In this document: positions 1 to 7,624 of the stretch, one piece after another
Layout: each line of letters opens with the position of its first letter
Numbering within the stretch: the stretch's first letter is position 1
NCBI GenBank assembly: GCA_045590195.1
Contig: JAZNQN010000073.1
Span: 1-64,000, forward strand
From: JAZNQN01 sp045590195
GTDB taxonomy: Bacteria; Bacillota; Clostridia; UMGS1883; UMGS1540
Direction: 5' to 3'
DNA: 64,000 nucleotides
Made by a program: the position numbers and the translations under genes
The notes under the pieces: generated by a model
Databases searched by the model: none
The model's input: only the letters and a program-made list of their open reading frames with translations
What the model was told of the DNA's origin: nothing

Positions 1-176
1 CTAAACACAAAAATCTGATATTTAAAACTGCCTTGCACCTTAAAATTTATAAGTTTGGATGCATAACAAAGAAAAAATGTGCATTAATCCTTGACGGATT
101 ATAAGCATTTTTTATGCAGTTAGGCGCCAAAATCGTATATTTTAAGGCGAATATTCCTTATTAGTGAGCGGCTTTA
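1..176 (+). repeat. Dispersed inverted-repeat element, copy A, cut by the window edge
   Basis: These 176 bases match positions 58308-58483 in the same orientation with only two differences (C/T at 32, T/G at 162); similarity stops after base 176. The right end carries the same terminal inverted repeat (near 157-176) as the complete copy at 58202-58480. The left part lies outside the window. It ends 11 bases beyond the stop codon of the minus-strand gene at 188, the same placement relative to a gene as copy B. It contains a long imperfect hairpin (about 60-118). Confidence 0.9.
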
Positions 177-187
177 CGACCGTTTTT

Positions 188-1786
188 TTATTTTTCTACG
201 CATTGCGAAATAATATTATAATCATTTGTAAGAATTGTATCAATTCCCATTTCGAGAAACTTTTTCGCTTCTTTGGCATCGTCTGACCAGAAAACATTAC
301 ACCTTATTCCGTACTCGTGGGCTTTATCAATCATTTCCTGATTAAAATAAGGCTTAAAAAGCTGAACTTTTTCACAGCCAAGCTCAATTGCCCTATCTAC
401 AATTTCCATAGGCCTTGCCGAAAGATGGCCAACGCACACCGCAATATCAGGTGCATATTCTTTAAACTGTTTTATCATAACATCGCTTTCAATCATAAGG
501 TAAACGTGTTTTTCACAGTCGTATTTTCTGATAAGCGAAATAATTTTCTTCATCGCTTCTTCGGGATATTTTTCTGTAAGCGACAAAGGCTTTATATGAA
601 CATTCATTATAACCTGGCAGGAAAACTTTTTAAGAATGTCTTCAAATTTTAAAATTTTAAGGCCTTTGAATTTTTCGCTGAATTTTATACCAAAATCAAG
701 CTTTTGAAGCTCGCCGAGTGTGTGTTCGGTTATAAGGCCTTCTCCCGTGCTTACTCTTTCAAGGCTTCTGTCGTGGCAGGAAACAATTTCGCCGTCAGCC
801 GTTGGCCACAAATCAAGTTCAATTTCCTCCGCTCCCATTGCCACAGCAGCCCCGTATGCAGGCATACTGTTCTCAGGCGCTACGGAATTAAAACCTCTGT
901 GCGCGCAAATTCTTGGATAAGAGAGGTTTTTTTCATCGTTTATAATAGCACTTCCACCTGGGCGATACTGCCAGGGTTTTCTGCCAAATTCAATATATTC
1001 ATAATGAGCGGCATCGGGATTACCGAAGCCTGCAGGCTTAAAATATTTATCTTTCGGGTTAAATTCAACTGTTTCCATACCGAATTTGCCCTTCATATTT
1101 TTAAGAACCTTTCCGTATGGCGACACAACCATGCTTGCACCGCAAATTTCAGAATCTTCGTCAAAGCTTACCGATGAGCGGATTACATATGCATTTGTGT
1201 TGTAAGCGAGAAAGCGACACATTGTTTCAATGGCATCATGGCTGTCGCTTCGCTGAAGTGAACAGCCTATTATTATATCCACATTCTGCCTTGCAATATT
1301 TGCAAAAGCCTCGTAAAAATAAAAATCGTAGCAGGTTAAAAAGCCATATCTGAGGCCATCTATTTCGATGACATAAGGCTCCGAAAACTCAAAGGTATAA
1401 TCGCTGTCAAGCTCAAGAGTGTTAAGCTCAAGAGGCGGCAGATGCTTTTTAAAATATTTGCCTACAAGCTCGCCCTTCTGATTATATACATAAGTTGTGT
1501 TACGATAATTTTCGTTTATTTCATACAGTGCATTTACAAACACAAGTGCATTACACCTTTTTGCAGTTTCAATACATGTATCAAGAAGTGTTTTTATGTA
1601 TTTTTTGTGATAATAAAATGTTTCCTCTTTTGTAGATGTTGCGCAGGGAACATCGCTATATTCAGGCAAAACAATAATATCAACAGAACTGTCACATTTT
1701 TTAAGCAGATTTATTTTGTATTCAAAATATTCATCGGAATGTGAAACATCTCTTGAGTATGGTGGCTGAATTATTACTGCTTTCAT
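188..1786 (-). CDS. Carbon-nitrogen hydrolase fused to glycerophosphodiester phosphodiesterase
   Basis: The 532-residue protein joins two enzyme domains. Residues 1-265 are a nitrilase-superfamily amidohydrolase with the Glu-Lys-Cys triad visible as E42 (VLPEYSD), K113 (KYFKKHLPP) and C152 (FLTCYDF). Residues 290-530 are a GDPD TIM barrel with H296-R297 (AHRG), the E323/D325 metal ligands (IELDL) and H338 (CHD). Both active sites look intact. No signal peptide is seen, so it should be cytoplasmic and could hydrolyse an amide and a phosphodiester of one compound; the substrate is unknown. The start has a good ribosome site (AAGGAGAG). It is last in a minus-strand run with an alpha/beta hydrolase, an acyltransferase and an SGNH esterase. 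Confidence 0.85.
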   Translation of the reverse strand: MKAVIIQPPYSRDVSHSDEYFEYKINLLKKCDSSVDIIVLPEYSDVPCATSTKEETFYYHKKYIKTLLDTCIETAKRCNALVFVNALYEINENYRNTTYVYNQKGELVGKYFKKHLPPLELNTLELDSDYTFEFSEPYVIEIDGLRYGFLTCYDFYFYEAFANIARQNVDIIIGCSLQRSDSHDAIETMCRFLAYNTNAYVIRSSVSFDEDSEICGASMVVSPYGKVLKNMKGKFGMETVEFNPKDKYFKPAGFGNPDAAHYEYIEFGRKPWQYRPGGSAIINDEKNLSYPRICAHRGFNSVAPENSMPAYGAAVAMGAEEIELDLWPTADGEIVSCHDRSLERVSTGEGLITEHTLGELQKLDFGIKFSEKFKGLKILKFEDILKKFSCQVIMNVHIKPLSLTEKYPEEAMKKIISLIRKYDCEKHVYLMIESDVMIKQFKEYAPDIAVCVGHLSARPMEIVDRAIELGCEKVQLFKPYFNQEMIDKAHEYGIRCNVFWSDDAKEAKKFLEMGIDTILTNDYNIISQCVEK

Positions 1787-1798
1787 TTTTATCTCTCC

Positions 1799-2545
1799 TT
1801 AACCTGTAACTGTTGTTTTCTGGGTTCCTTTATACTGCGACATAATAAAATACATTGCCGCTTCCATATCAATTTCGTGGCCGCCGTCGAAAATATCAAG
1901 AAAAGTGCGTGAAGCGGGATATTTTTCCATCAGCAAGTCATAAAGCTCTAAACTTTGCACTACCGGCACAACACTATCAAATTTACCATGAAAAATTTTA
2001 AGGTTTGCCTTGGCAATTGTGTCAACATAGCTTATGGGCGAGCGTTTTTTCATTTCCTCGGCATTGCCGCAACAAGCTAAAATATGTTCTTTATAGCCGA
2101 CGTTTTGCTCTGTCCATTTTTCAAGGTTTGTAATTGGAACATAAGCCCCTATTGCCTTGAAATATTCGGGGCAAAAGCCTGCCATTAAAAGCGCCATATG
2201 TCCGCCGCCGCTAAGGCCGAGTAAAAATATGTTTTCTTTATCTACGTCATCTGCAACAAAATCGACAGCATCTTTTATATCCTGCTTTGCCGCATCAGAG
2301 CCACAGGCATTTGTGCAGCTTGGGTTTGAAGATAAGTTGCTTCCGCGAAATTCGGGCAAAAGCAAATTAAAATCATATTTTTCTGCATAGGGCAACATAT
2401 TGTCAATCTGATTAAATCTGTCATAGCTCCAGGTATGAAGCCCAACCAATAGCGGGCGTTTTTCAGCACTTTCCGATTTATAAAAAAGAGAAGGCTGCAT
2501 TGTGCCGTCAAAGCTTGATTTTACTAAAATTTCTGTTTGTTTCAT
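1799..2545 (-). CDS. Alpha/beta hydrolase, prolyl-oligopeptidase-like
   Basis: This 248-residue single-domain protein has an alpha/beta-hydrolase triad: nucleophile S112 in GLSGGGH, acid D190 (GKFDSVVP) and H223 (GGHE). The oxyanion region is near LVGLHTWS. It lacks a signal peptide and the beta-propeller of full prolyl oligopeptidases, so it resembles the stand-alone dienelactone-hydrolase or S9-like esterases often found in carbohydrate clusters. The substrate cannot be told from sequence; deacylation of a sugar or small ester is an inference from the neighbouring SGNH esterase, deacetylase and acyltransferase. It lies 12 bases upstream of the nitrilase-GDPD gene and is probably cotranscribed. 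Confidence 0.8.
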   Translation of the reverse strand: MKQTEILVKSSFDGTMQPSLFYKSESAEKRPLLVGLHTWSYDRFNQIDNMLPYAEKYDFNLLLPEFRGSNLSSNPSCTNACGSDAAKQDIKDAVDFVADDVDKENIFLLGLSGGGHMALLMAGFCPEYFKAIGAYVPITNLEKWTEQNVGYKEHILACCGNAEEMKKRSPISYVDTIAKANLKIFHGKFDSVVPVVQSLELYDLLMEKYPASRTFLDIFDGGHEIDMEAAMYFIMSQYKGTQKTTVTG

Positions 2546-2562
2546 TTTCTACCTCACTTGAT

Positions 2563-3654
2563 TTACCAACCTAAAGCTGAATCTACCTTATCGCTTAGTT
2601 TCTTTGAAATTTTGTCAACATGTGCTATCTTAAAAATATAACCTCGAAAAAATTCACATGCATAGCACAATAAATAAATAGATGCATTTACCAAAACAAA
2701 ACATATCAGCCAAAGCATTGGATTTAAATTGCCAAACCATTTAAATCTGCCGGTAATTAGATTATCATAAATCAAAATATGAGAATGTATAATATACACA
2801 CCAAAAGAAGCGTTGCTTAATGATAACACGAATTTCCGCGGTACTTTCTCAAATTTGATTTCAGTAAACACTTCCAGAATAAGAATGGAATTTATATATA
2901 TAAATGGCGAAGAATACTCATGAAATGATGCTGAAATACCAACTGATTTTTTTATTAATATCTCTATCAATAATATCAGCATAATATTTACCGCAATTGC
3001 GATACATTTTTTTAATTTAGAAAGCTTAAACAAATTACCATATAACTTAATATACGCACCTGTGATATAACAAAAAATCAGCCAAAAAGGACTGTATCCT
3101 CTGTTAATTTCAAAATAATCTTTTAATCCAAAAGTAGTTATCACTGATAATAATATAAACAATATTACAATCATTTTTTCAAAAGTTTCTTTGCTAATTG
3201 TTTTTAATAAGACAGATATATACGGAATCATAAAAAACAACAACACATATGATGTTATGTACCAATATCTTCCCGCAGTTGGAGGAACAAGTGATGCAAT
3301 AATTAGCTTTTTATTATCAATAAGCAATTCTCTGCAGCCGAAAAATGCTAAAACTGTAATCAAAACACAATAAAATGCAACAACAAACAGTAGCTTAATA
3401 ATTGAATTTGTCGAAATTTTTTCTTTTGAAATGTACAAATATCCTGTGAGCATAGCAAAAATGTTTACCGAACTATATAGCAATCTAAGTATTATTCTAG
3501 CTAAAACAAAATTTAATCCTTCGCTGGCGGAACCTATGCCTCCAGCGTTTAACATATGTAATCCTATTATTCCTAACATACTTACTATTCTCAATATGTC
3601 CAAGCTATAATTTCTGTCACTTAGTTTTATGTTCGAATTTTTGAAACTAATCAT
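2563..3654 (-). CDS. Membrane acyltransferase, acyltransferase family 3
   Basis: The 363-residue protein is almost wholly hydrophobic, with about ten predicted membrane segments, and starts with the family signature of an arginine-containing first helix followed by a conserved His (SLDILRIVSMLGIIGLHM). Family 3 acyltransferases (OatA/WecH type) transfer acetyl or other acyl groups to extracytoplasmic sugars. The gene is noticeably richer in A+T, and in AAT, ATA and TTA codons, than the genes on either side, which may mean recent acquisition. The start has a strong ribosome site (GGGGGAG). An acyl donor enzyme beside esterases suggests a role in surface-glycan decoration, but that is inference. 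Confidence 0.85.
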   Translation of the reverse strand: MISFKNSNIKLSDRNYSLDILRIVSMLGIIGLHMLNAGGIGSASEGLNFVLARIILRLLYSSVNIFAMLTGYLYISKEKISTNSIIKLLFVVAFYCVLITVLAFFGCRELLIDNKKLIIASLVPPTAGRYWYITSYVLLFFMIPYISVLLKTISKETFEKMIVILFILLSVITTFGLKDYFEINRGYSPFWLIFCYITGAYIKLYGNLFKLSKLKKCIAIAVNIMLILLIEILIKKSVGISASFHEYSSPFIYINSILILEVFTEIKFEKVPRKFVLSLSNASFGVYIIHSHILIYDNLITGRFKWFGNLNPMLWLICFVLVNASIYLLCYACEFFRGYIFKIAHVDKISKKLSDKVDSALGW

Positions 3655-3679
3655 CTCAAACTCCCCCTATGAACTTTAA

Positions 3680-4696
3680 TTATCCAAGATTTAAAATCTC
3701 TTTATAAAGATTATCTGCATAGTATTTAAAGCCTTCATCGGTTGGATGAAGATTTAAGTCGCCATAAAGGTTTTCATTTTCAGGAACAAGTTTAAAGCCA
3801 TCAATCAAAGTAGCATTTTCAATGTTTTTTACTGCATTTGCAATTTCTTCCCTAAGGCCTTCAAATGGGCCGAATTTTGTTTTATTAGTGTTATAATCTT
3901 TACGCCAGATGGGAGTTATTGCAAATATTTTTGCGTTTTTATAGTTTTTCCTTACGGCTTCGTAAAACTCTTTGCATCTTGCGGCAAAATCGGCTCTTTC
4001 GCGGTAGCTCCAGTCGTTTGTACCATAGGCAACAGTTATGTAGTCAGGCTCAAAATCATCTTTAAGCTTTGCAAGAATGGGTTCAAACTCGTCGCCCCCT
4101 ATTCCTTTATTTATCTCTTCAGCGCCAAGTTTTTTTGCAAGGCGTGCGGCATATCGGTTTGAAGGGCGAAGGGCATCGTACCCCTGTGTTATAGAATCGC
4201 CAAAAGCAAGCAGTTTTTTCTGCGGTTTTATTGGCTCAAACATAGCGCCATCTGACAAAGAAATTTCTTTTATAAGTGTTTTAACAAGTGCAGGCAGGTA
4301 AACCAAAACCTCTTTTTCGCCGCTACCAAGATTAAATTCTTTTGAAAAATCGCCGTTTTCAAGCTTTGTTTTGCCATAAGCGCCTGTCATATCCTTATGA
4401 GAAAAATTATCTAAAAACCCGGCACTCTCGCCATTTACAAAAACATCAACTGAGAAGAATTCTCTTGAAGTTACGGGCTTTGTGTTAATTTTTATATAAA
4501 GCTTTTCGCTGTTTGTTTTAAAACAAAGCTTTACCCCTGCAGGGCAAAAGTTTTTGTCATAAAAATTTTGATTTAATTCTTTGTAAAACTGCGACTGCTC
4601 CTCTGTAAAACGGCAAAGCACTACACCGTCTGCCACTTCTTTTACGCCAACTGCACCAAGAGATATATTAAAAATTTCGTCTGCTGTAAGTTTCAT
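3680..4696 (-). CDS. SGNH/GDSL hydrolase with N-terminal beta-sandwich
   Basis: The C-terminal half (about 160-338) is an SGNH esterase: block I AFGDSITQG with S168, block II near NKGIGGDEF, block III YGTND with N227, and the catalytic D313/H317 pair in DLNLHP. Residues 1-155 look like the beta-sandwich that precedes the esterase in two-domain acetyl-xylan or carbohydrate esterases. No signal peptide is visible, so the enzyme is probably cytoplasmic and acts on imported oligosaccharides. The length of 338 residues fits the two-domain family. It has a clear ribosome site (GGAGG). Deacetylation of a sugar ester is the likely activity; the substrate is unknown. Confidence 0.85.
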   Translation of the reverse strand: MKLTADEIFNISLGAVGVKEVADGVVLCRFTEEQSQFYKELNQNFYDKNFCPAGVKLCFKTNSEKLYIKINTKPVTSREFFSVDVFVNGESAGFLDNFSHKDMTGAYGKTKLENGDFSKEFNLGSGEKEVLVYLPALVKTLIKEISLSDGAMFEPIKPQKKLLAFGDSITQGYDALRPSNRYAARLAKKLGAEEINKGIGGDEFEPILAKLKDDFEPDYITVAYGTNDWSYRERADFAARCKEFYEAVRKNYKNAKIFAITPIWRKDYNTNKTKFGPFEGLREEIANAVKNIENATLIDGFKLVPENENLYGDLNLHPTDEGFKYYADNLYKEILNLG

Positions 4697-4716
4697 ATTT
4701 TTCCTCCAAACTATAT

Positions 4717-5040
4717 TTATGCCTTTCTTTTCGAAATTATATAAGATATAACATTACTTACCATGGCCAAAATAACATAAATAACGCATTTGCCATATGT
4801 GCTGTAATGATTTACTGCTTCGCCTGTTGCGATATCAAAATTCCAGTGGAACAATTCTTTATTAAACATAAGCCACAAAAACATACCAAAGCTAAGAACA
4901 AAAAGAATAATTCTTGCGTATTTAAAAAACTTTCCGTCTCTTTCCCCGCCATATTTTTTAAGCAAAATTTCTCCTACAAGATATCCAAGAGAAAAGGCAA
5001 AAAGCCACGACGCAAAGCTTAACATTTTATACGAAAACAT
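4717..5040 (-). CDS. Small membrane protein of unknown function
   Basis: The start at 5040 is preferred over an ATG 11 codons upstream because AAGGAGG lies just before it. The resulting 107-residue protein has three predicted membrane helices (about 6-24, 40-60, 80-103) and a basic tail (SKRKA). I do not recognise the family. It sits between the SGNH esterase gene and a hairpin terminator, and it may be the first gene of the minus-strand group that runs to position 188, since the gene upstream ends in a terminator. Confidence 0.7.
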   Translation of the reverse strand: MFSYKMLSFASWLFAFSLGYLVGEILLKKYGGERDGKFFKYARIILFVLSFGMFLWLMFNKELFHWNFDIATGEAVNHYSTYGKCVIYVILAMVSNVISYIISKRKA

Positions 5041-5091
5041 AGTTATCCTCCTTTTCTTATAATTGTAACACACAAAGCTCCAAAAAGCAAC

Positions 5092-5120
5092 AAAAAAGGC
5101 GTTGTTTTCACAACGCCTTT
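5092..5120 (-). terminator. Rho-independent terminator after the NagB-like gene
   Basis: Perfect 11-bp stem (AAAGGCGTTGT with its complement) closing a four-base loop at 5095-5120, followed on the minus strand by a T run. It lies six bases past the stop codon of the gene at 5127. Confidence 0.9.
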
Positions 5121-5126
5121 AAGTTA

Positions 5127-6077
5127 TTAGTTACATTCAGCTTCCAGTGGACCTGCAAGTTCTTTAAGGAAGAACAGTTTACCAGGAAGAGTTGGCATAT
5201 ATGATGAAGGAATCCATCTTGTTGGGCCGTAGTGGAGAGTCATCATAAAGCTCATACCCTGCCACTGCATACCTCTTGAAAGGTAACCGTCGCATCCGCC
5301 GATGATATAGTCAGCCTGCATAAAGAGGCCAGGGCCAACTGTATTTGCACGGCATGGAACCAAAGTTGTTCTTGATTTAAAGCTTGTAATAGCATTCTGC
5401 TCAATTGTTAATGGGTGAAGTTTTGCACCGATTCTGTATGGCTGTTTAATCCACTCTTCGTCACTTGCAAATTCAGCTGCAAAATGTGGTTCCCAGAAAG
5501 CAATATGGCACATTCTGCCAACGCCGAAAACGAGAACAAGTTTTGCTCCTTCTGCTTTAAGAGCTGCAATTTTTTCAGGATATGTAGGAAGGTTTTCCTT
5601 TGTTGCAAAGTTTCTCTGATTTTCAGGAACAGTAAGAGAGCCAAGTGGATTATAGAAAGCATCTCTCATAGCGTTCTGGAAAGCTGCAGGGTCGTTACCG
5701 GGAAGAGTATTTCCTTCGCCGTCAGCCCATTCGTCCATATTAAAGCAGTAAAGGTGTTCACAGGAAACGTTCCATTCTTTAAGGAAGTAAACTGCCCATT
5801 TGTACATACCCATTGGACCTACTGGCAAAATCATAGCAAGTTTTTTGCCTTCGTCTTTAGCTTTTTTAATCTGCATAGCAATTTCGTGGCCCATAAGAGT
5901 ATCAAAATCGCTTAAAGCATCACACTGAACAGGAGTAAAATCTTTGTGCCAGAAGCTTTCTCTTTTTGTAACGTCTTCGGGCTTAATCTGACAGCATTTG
6001 TCAATTTTCTCCATGTCCCAGCCTGCAGGATAAAATCCTTCAAGCATACTACCTTTTACGGTGTCGATAAAATTCAT
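5127..6077 (-). CDS. Glucosamine-6-phosphate deaminase-like protein with altered active site
   Basis: The 316-residue protein has the NagB/6-phosphogluconolactonase fold pattern: the phosphate-loop-like LPVGPMGMY near residue 85, FNMDEW with D115 in the place of the NagB general base, and GVGRMCHIAFWEP (185-197) where NagB has GIGEDGHIAFNEP. In that block H191 and E196 are kept, but the Asp of the NagB His-Asp-Glu triad is M189 and the following Gly is Cys. So it may act on a different sugar phosphate or have lost deaminase activity. It is 40-50 residues longer than typical NagB. The gene looks codon-optimised. It is downstream of a PIG-L deacetylase gene, which suggests amino-sugar metabolism. 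Confidence 0.75.
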   Translation of the reverse strand: MNFIDTVKGSMLEGFYPAGWDMEKIDKCCQIKPEDVTKRESFWHKDFTPVQCDALSDFDTLMGHEIAMQIKKAKDEGKKLAMILPVGPMGMYKWAVYFLKEWNVSCEHLYCFNMDEWADGEGNTLPGNDPAAFQNAMRDAFYNPLGSLTVPENQRNFATKENLPTYPEKIAALKAEGAKLVLVFGVGRMCHIAFWEPHFAAEFASDEEWIKQPYRIGAKLHPLTIEQNAITSFKSRTTLVPCRANTVGPGLFMQADYIIGGCDGYLSRGMQWQGMSFMMTLHYGPTRWIPSSYMPTLPGKLFFLKELAGPLEAECN

Positions 6078-6111
6078 AACAATATCCTCCTAAATTATAT
6101 AATTTAATTGA

Positions 6112-6816
6112 TTACGGTAAAAGTCTTGCTGCCTGAACTTTTGGATACACAAGGCATTCTGAAAAAGCTTCGGCATAAGCGCAGTTTGACTGAAAACCTC
6201 TGTATTTAGCACAGGTTTTAACAAAATCGGCAAAATCTATATGGTCGTGGTCACGCATCCATTTAAGCTGGCTTTCGTGACATTCGAGCATTTCAAGTTT
6301 CAAATCGATTTCATCGGTAACATCAACAAAGTGTGTTGGCACAAAGCCAAGACCTGCAAGGTTATCCATATAATAAATAGGTGTAACCTTTGAAACTTTG
6401 TCAACATTTGTTTTATAGTGTGGAACGCTTGCTGCAAAAGAAGCGTCAAACACAAGGCGGGCTACTGCAACGTGGTCAGGCATATAGTCTGTTGGCGCGT
6501 GTGTGATTATAAAATCAGGGTCGGCCTCTCTTATAATATCAACCAGCTTGTCGCGCTGCTCTTTGCTGCCTTCATAAACCATACAGTCGCCGATATCACA
6601 GGTAACAACTTTAATACCTGCAAGTGAGCCTGCTTTTTTAGCTTCGCCAATTCTGATTTCACGAAGCTCAGGTGGCTCAATAATTGCGTGGCCAAGGTCG
6701 CCGTTTGCAACGTGGCAAACTGTAACATTATCTCCTCTCTTTACGCATTTTGCAAGTGTTCCGGCGCAGTTAATTTCCATATCGTCCGGATGACATCCGA
6801 TTGCAAGAACATTCAT
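6112..6816 (-). CDS. PIG-L/LmbE-family N-deacetylase
   Basis: The 234-residue protein opens with the zinc-site motif CHPDDMEINCAGTL (H9, D12) and carries the third ligand in TDYMPDHVAVAR, the LmbE/MshB/BshB pattern. Members remove N-acetyl groups from GlcNAc or GlcNAc conjugates. Its length is normal for the family. The gene lies 34 bases upstream of the NagB-like gene and 20 bases downstream of a membrane-anchored protein gene, so the three probably form one transcript from the promoter at 7495-7523. An acetyl-sugar deacetylase followed by an amino-sugar-phosphate enzyme is a coherent pair, although the exact substrate is unknown. Confidence 0.85.
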   Translation of the reverse strand: MNVLAIGCHPDDMEINCAGTLAKCVKRGDNVTVCHVANGDLGHAIIEPPELREIRIGEAKKAGSLAGIKVVTCDIGDCMVYEGSKEQRDKLVDIIREADPDFIITHAPTDYMPDHVAVARLVFDASFAASVPHYKTNVDKVSKVTPIYYMDNLAGLGFVPTHFVDVTDEIDLKLEMLECHESQLKWMRDHDHIDFADFVKTCAKYRGFQSNCAYAEAFSECLVYPKVQAARLLP

Positions 6817-6836
6817 TTTTCTTTTCCTCCTAAAAT

Positions 6837-7454
6837 TTATTTAGCTATATAATTTTCAAAAAATTCTTTTGCATTCTGGAGCAAGAGCTTAGCTTCTTCA
6901 CTATCCTTATTATCGTTAATAAGGCCAGAAATACCTATATAAATATTATCGCCCGAAAAGCCGTTATCGTTTAAAAAGGCGCTGTGAGTTGTTTTAATGG
7001 CAGTAATTTCTTCCCCGCGCAAAACGGCATCTTCACGCATTTCATCGGGCAGCATACTGCTTAAATCAATAAACATTTCCCTGCAAACTTCGGCAGAAAA
7101 ATATTCTTTATCCATTATGTAAATCTGATAATCGCCTGAAGCGAAAAGCACAACTGCCTTCTGCCCCATCATAATATCAACATCAGCCTGTGGCGTTTCA
7201 GAAAAAACAACGCTGCTGACAGTAGCATTTGATACGCCATCGCCACTTACATCTTCAATAACCTCTGAAACAGTTTGCCTGAAAGGCTCACAGTCTTTAT
7301 AAACCTCGCTTACATAACCAATTCCAAGGTCACTTTCGCGTTTCATGGCACATTCCGAAATGGTCATAACAATAAAAATAAGAATAAATGCACCAAGCAG
7401 AACGTGGTATTTATGATAATACCAGAAATTTTGAAATTTTTCTTTATTTGTCAC
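6837..7454 (-). CDS. Membrane-anchored protein of unknown function
   Basis: This 205-residue protein starts at a GTG with a good ribosome site (AAGGAAGG) seven bases upstream; an ATG just before is out of frame. A short basic cytoplasmic segment (KEKFQNFWYYHKYHV) is followed by one membrane helix (about 18-35), and the remaining 170 residues should be extracytoplasmic. I do not recognise the domain. It is the first gene after the promoter at 7495-7523 and leads into the deacetylase and NagB-like genes. Similar 200-residue proteins with one N-terminal helix are common as uncharacterised genes in Clostridia. Confidence 0.7.
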   Translation of the reverse strand: MTNKEKFQNFWYYHKYHVLLGAFILIFIVMTISECAMKRESDLGIGYVSEVYKDCEPFRQTVSEVIEDVSGDGVSNATVSSVVFSETPQADVDIMMGQKAVVLFASGDYQIYIMDKEYFSAEVCREMFIDLSSMLPDEMREDAVLRGEEITAIKTTHSAFLNDNGFSGDNIYIGISGLINDNKDSEEAKLLLQNAKEFFENYIAK

Positions 7455-7494
7455 AACATTTTCCTTCCTTTATGACAAAAATTTTACAATCATA

Positions 7495-7523
7495 ATTGTA
7501 ACACAATACACCAAAATAATCAA
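7495..7523 (-). promoter_or_regulatory. Sigma-A promoter for the deacetylase operon
   Basis: On the minus strand TTGATT (7518-7523), a 17-base spacer and TACAAT (7495-7500), with a TG one base ahead of the -10 box. It lies about 40 bases upstream of the GTG at 7454 and is divergent from the promoter at 7552. Confidence 0.7.
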
Positions 7524-7551
7524 GTGTTTTTTACTTATATTTAAGTAAACA

Positions 7552-7580
7552 TTGACAAAAAATTTACATTATGTTAAAAT
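7552..7580 (+). promoter_or_regulatory. Sigma-A promoter for the CapD/PglF-like gene
   Basis: TTGACA (7552-7557), a 17-base spacer and TAAAAT (7575-7580), ending 44 bases before the ATG at 7625. Confidence 0.8.
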
Positions 7581-7624
7581 ATTTAATGGATTGTGCTCAA
7601 AATATTTAATGTAGGTGCTTAATT

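Noticed and set aside
704..1177. Plus-strand 157-codon frame opposite the nitrilase-GDPD gene
   Set aside because: Shadow of the minus-strand gene, with no ribosome site or protein family signs.
5415..5915. Plus-strand 166-codon frame opposite the NagB-like gene
   Set aside because: Frame arises from the codon bias of the minus-strand gene; no start signal or homology pattern.
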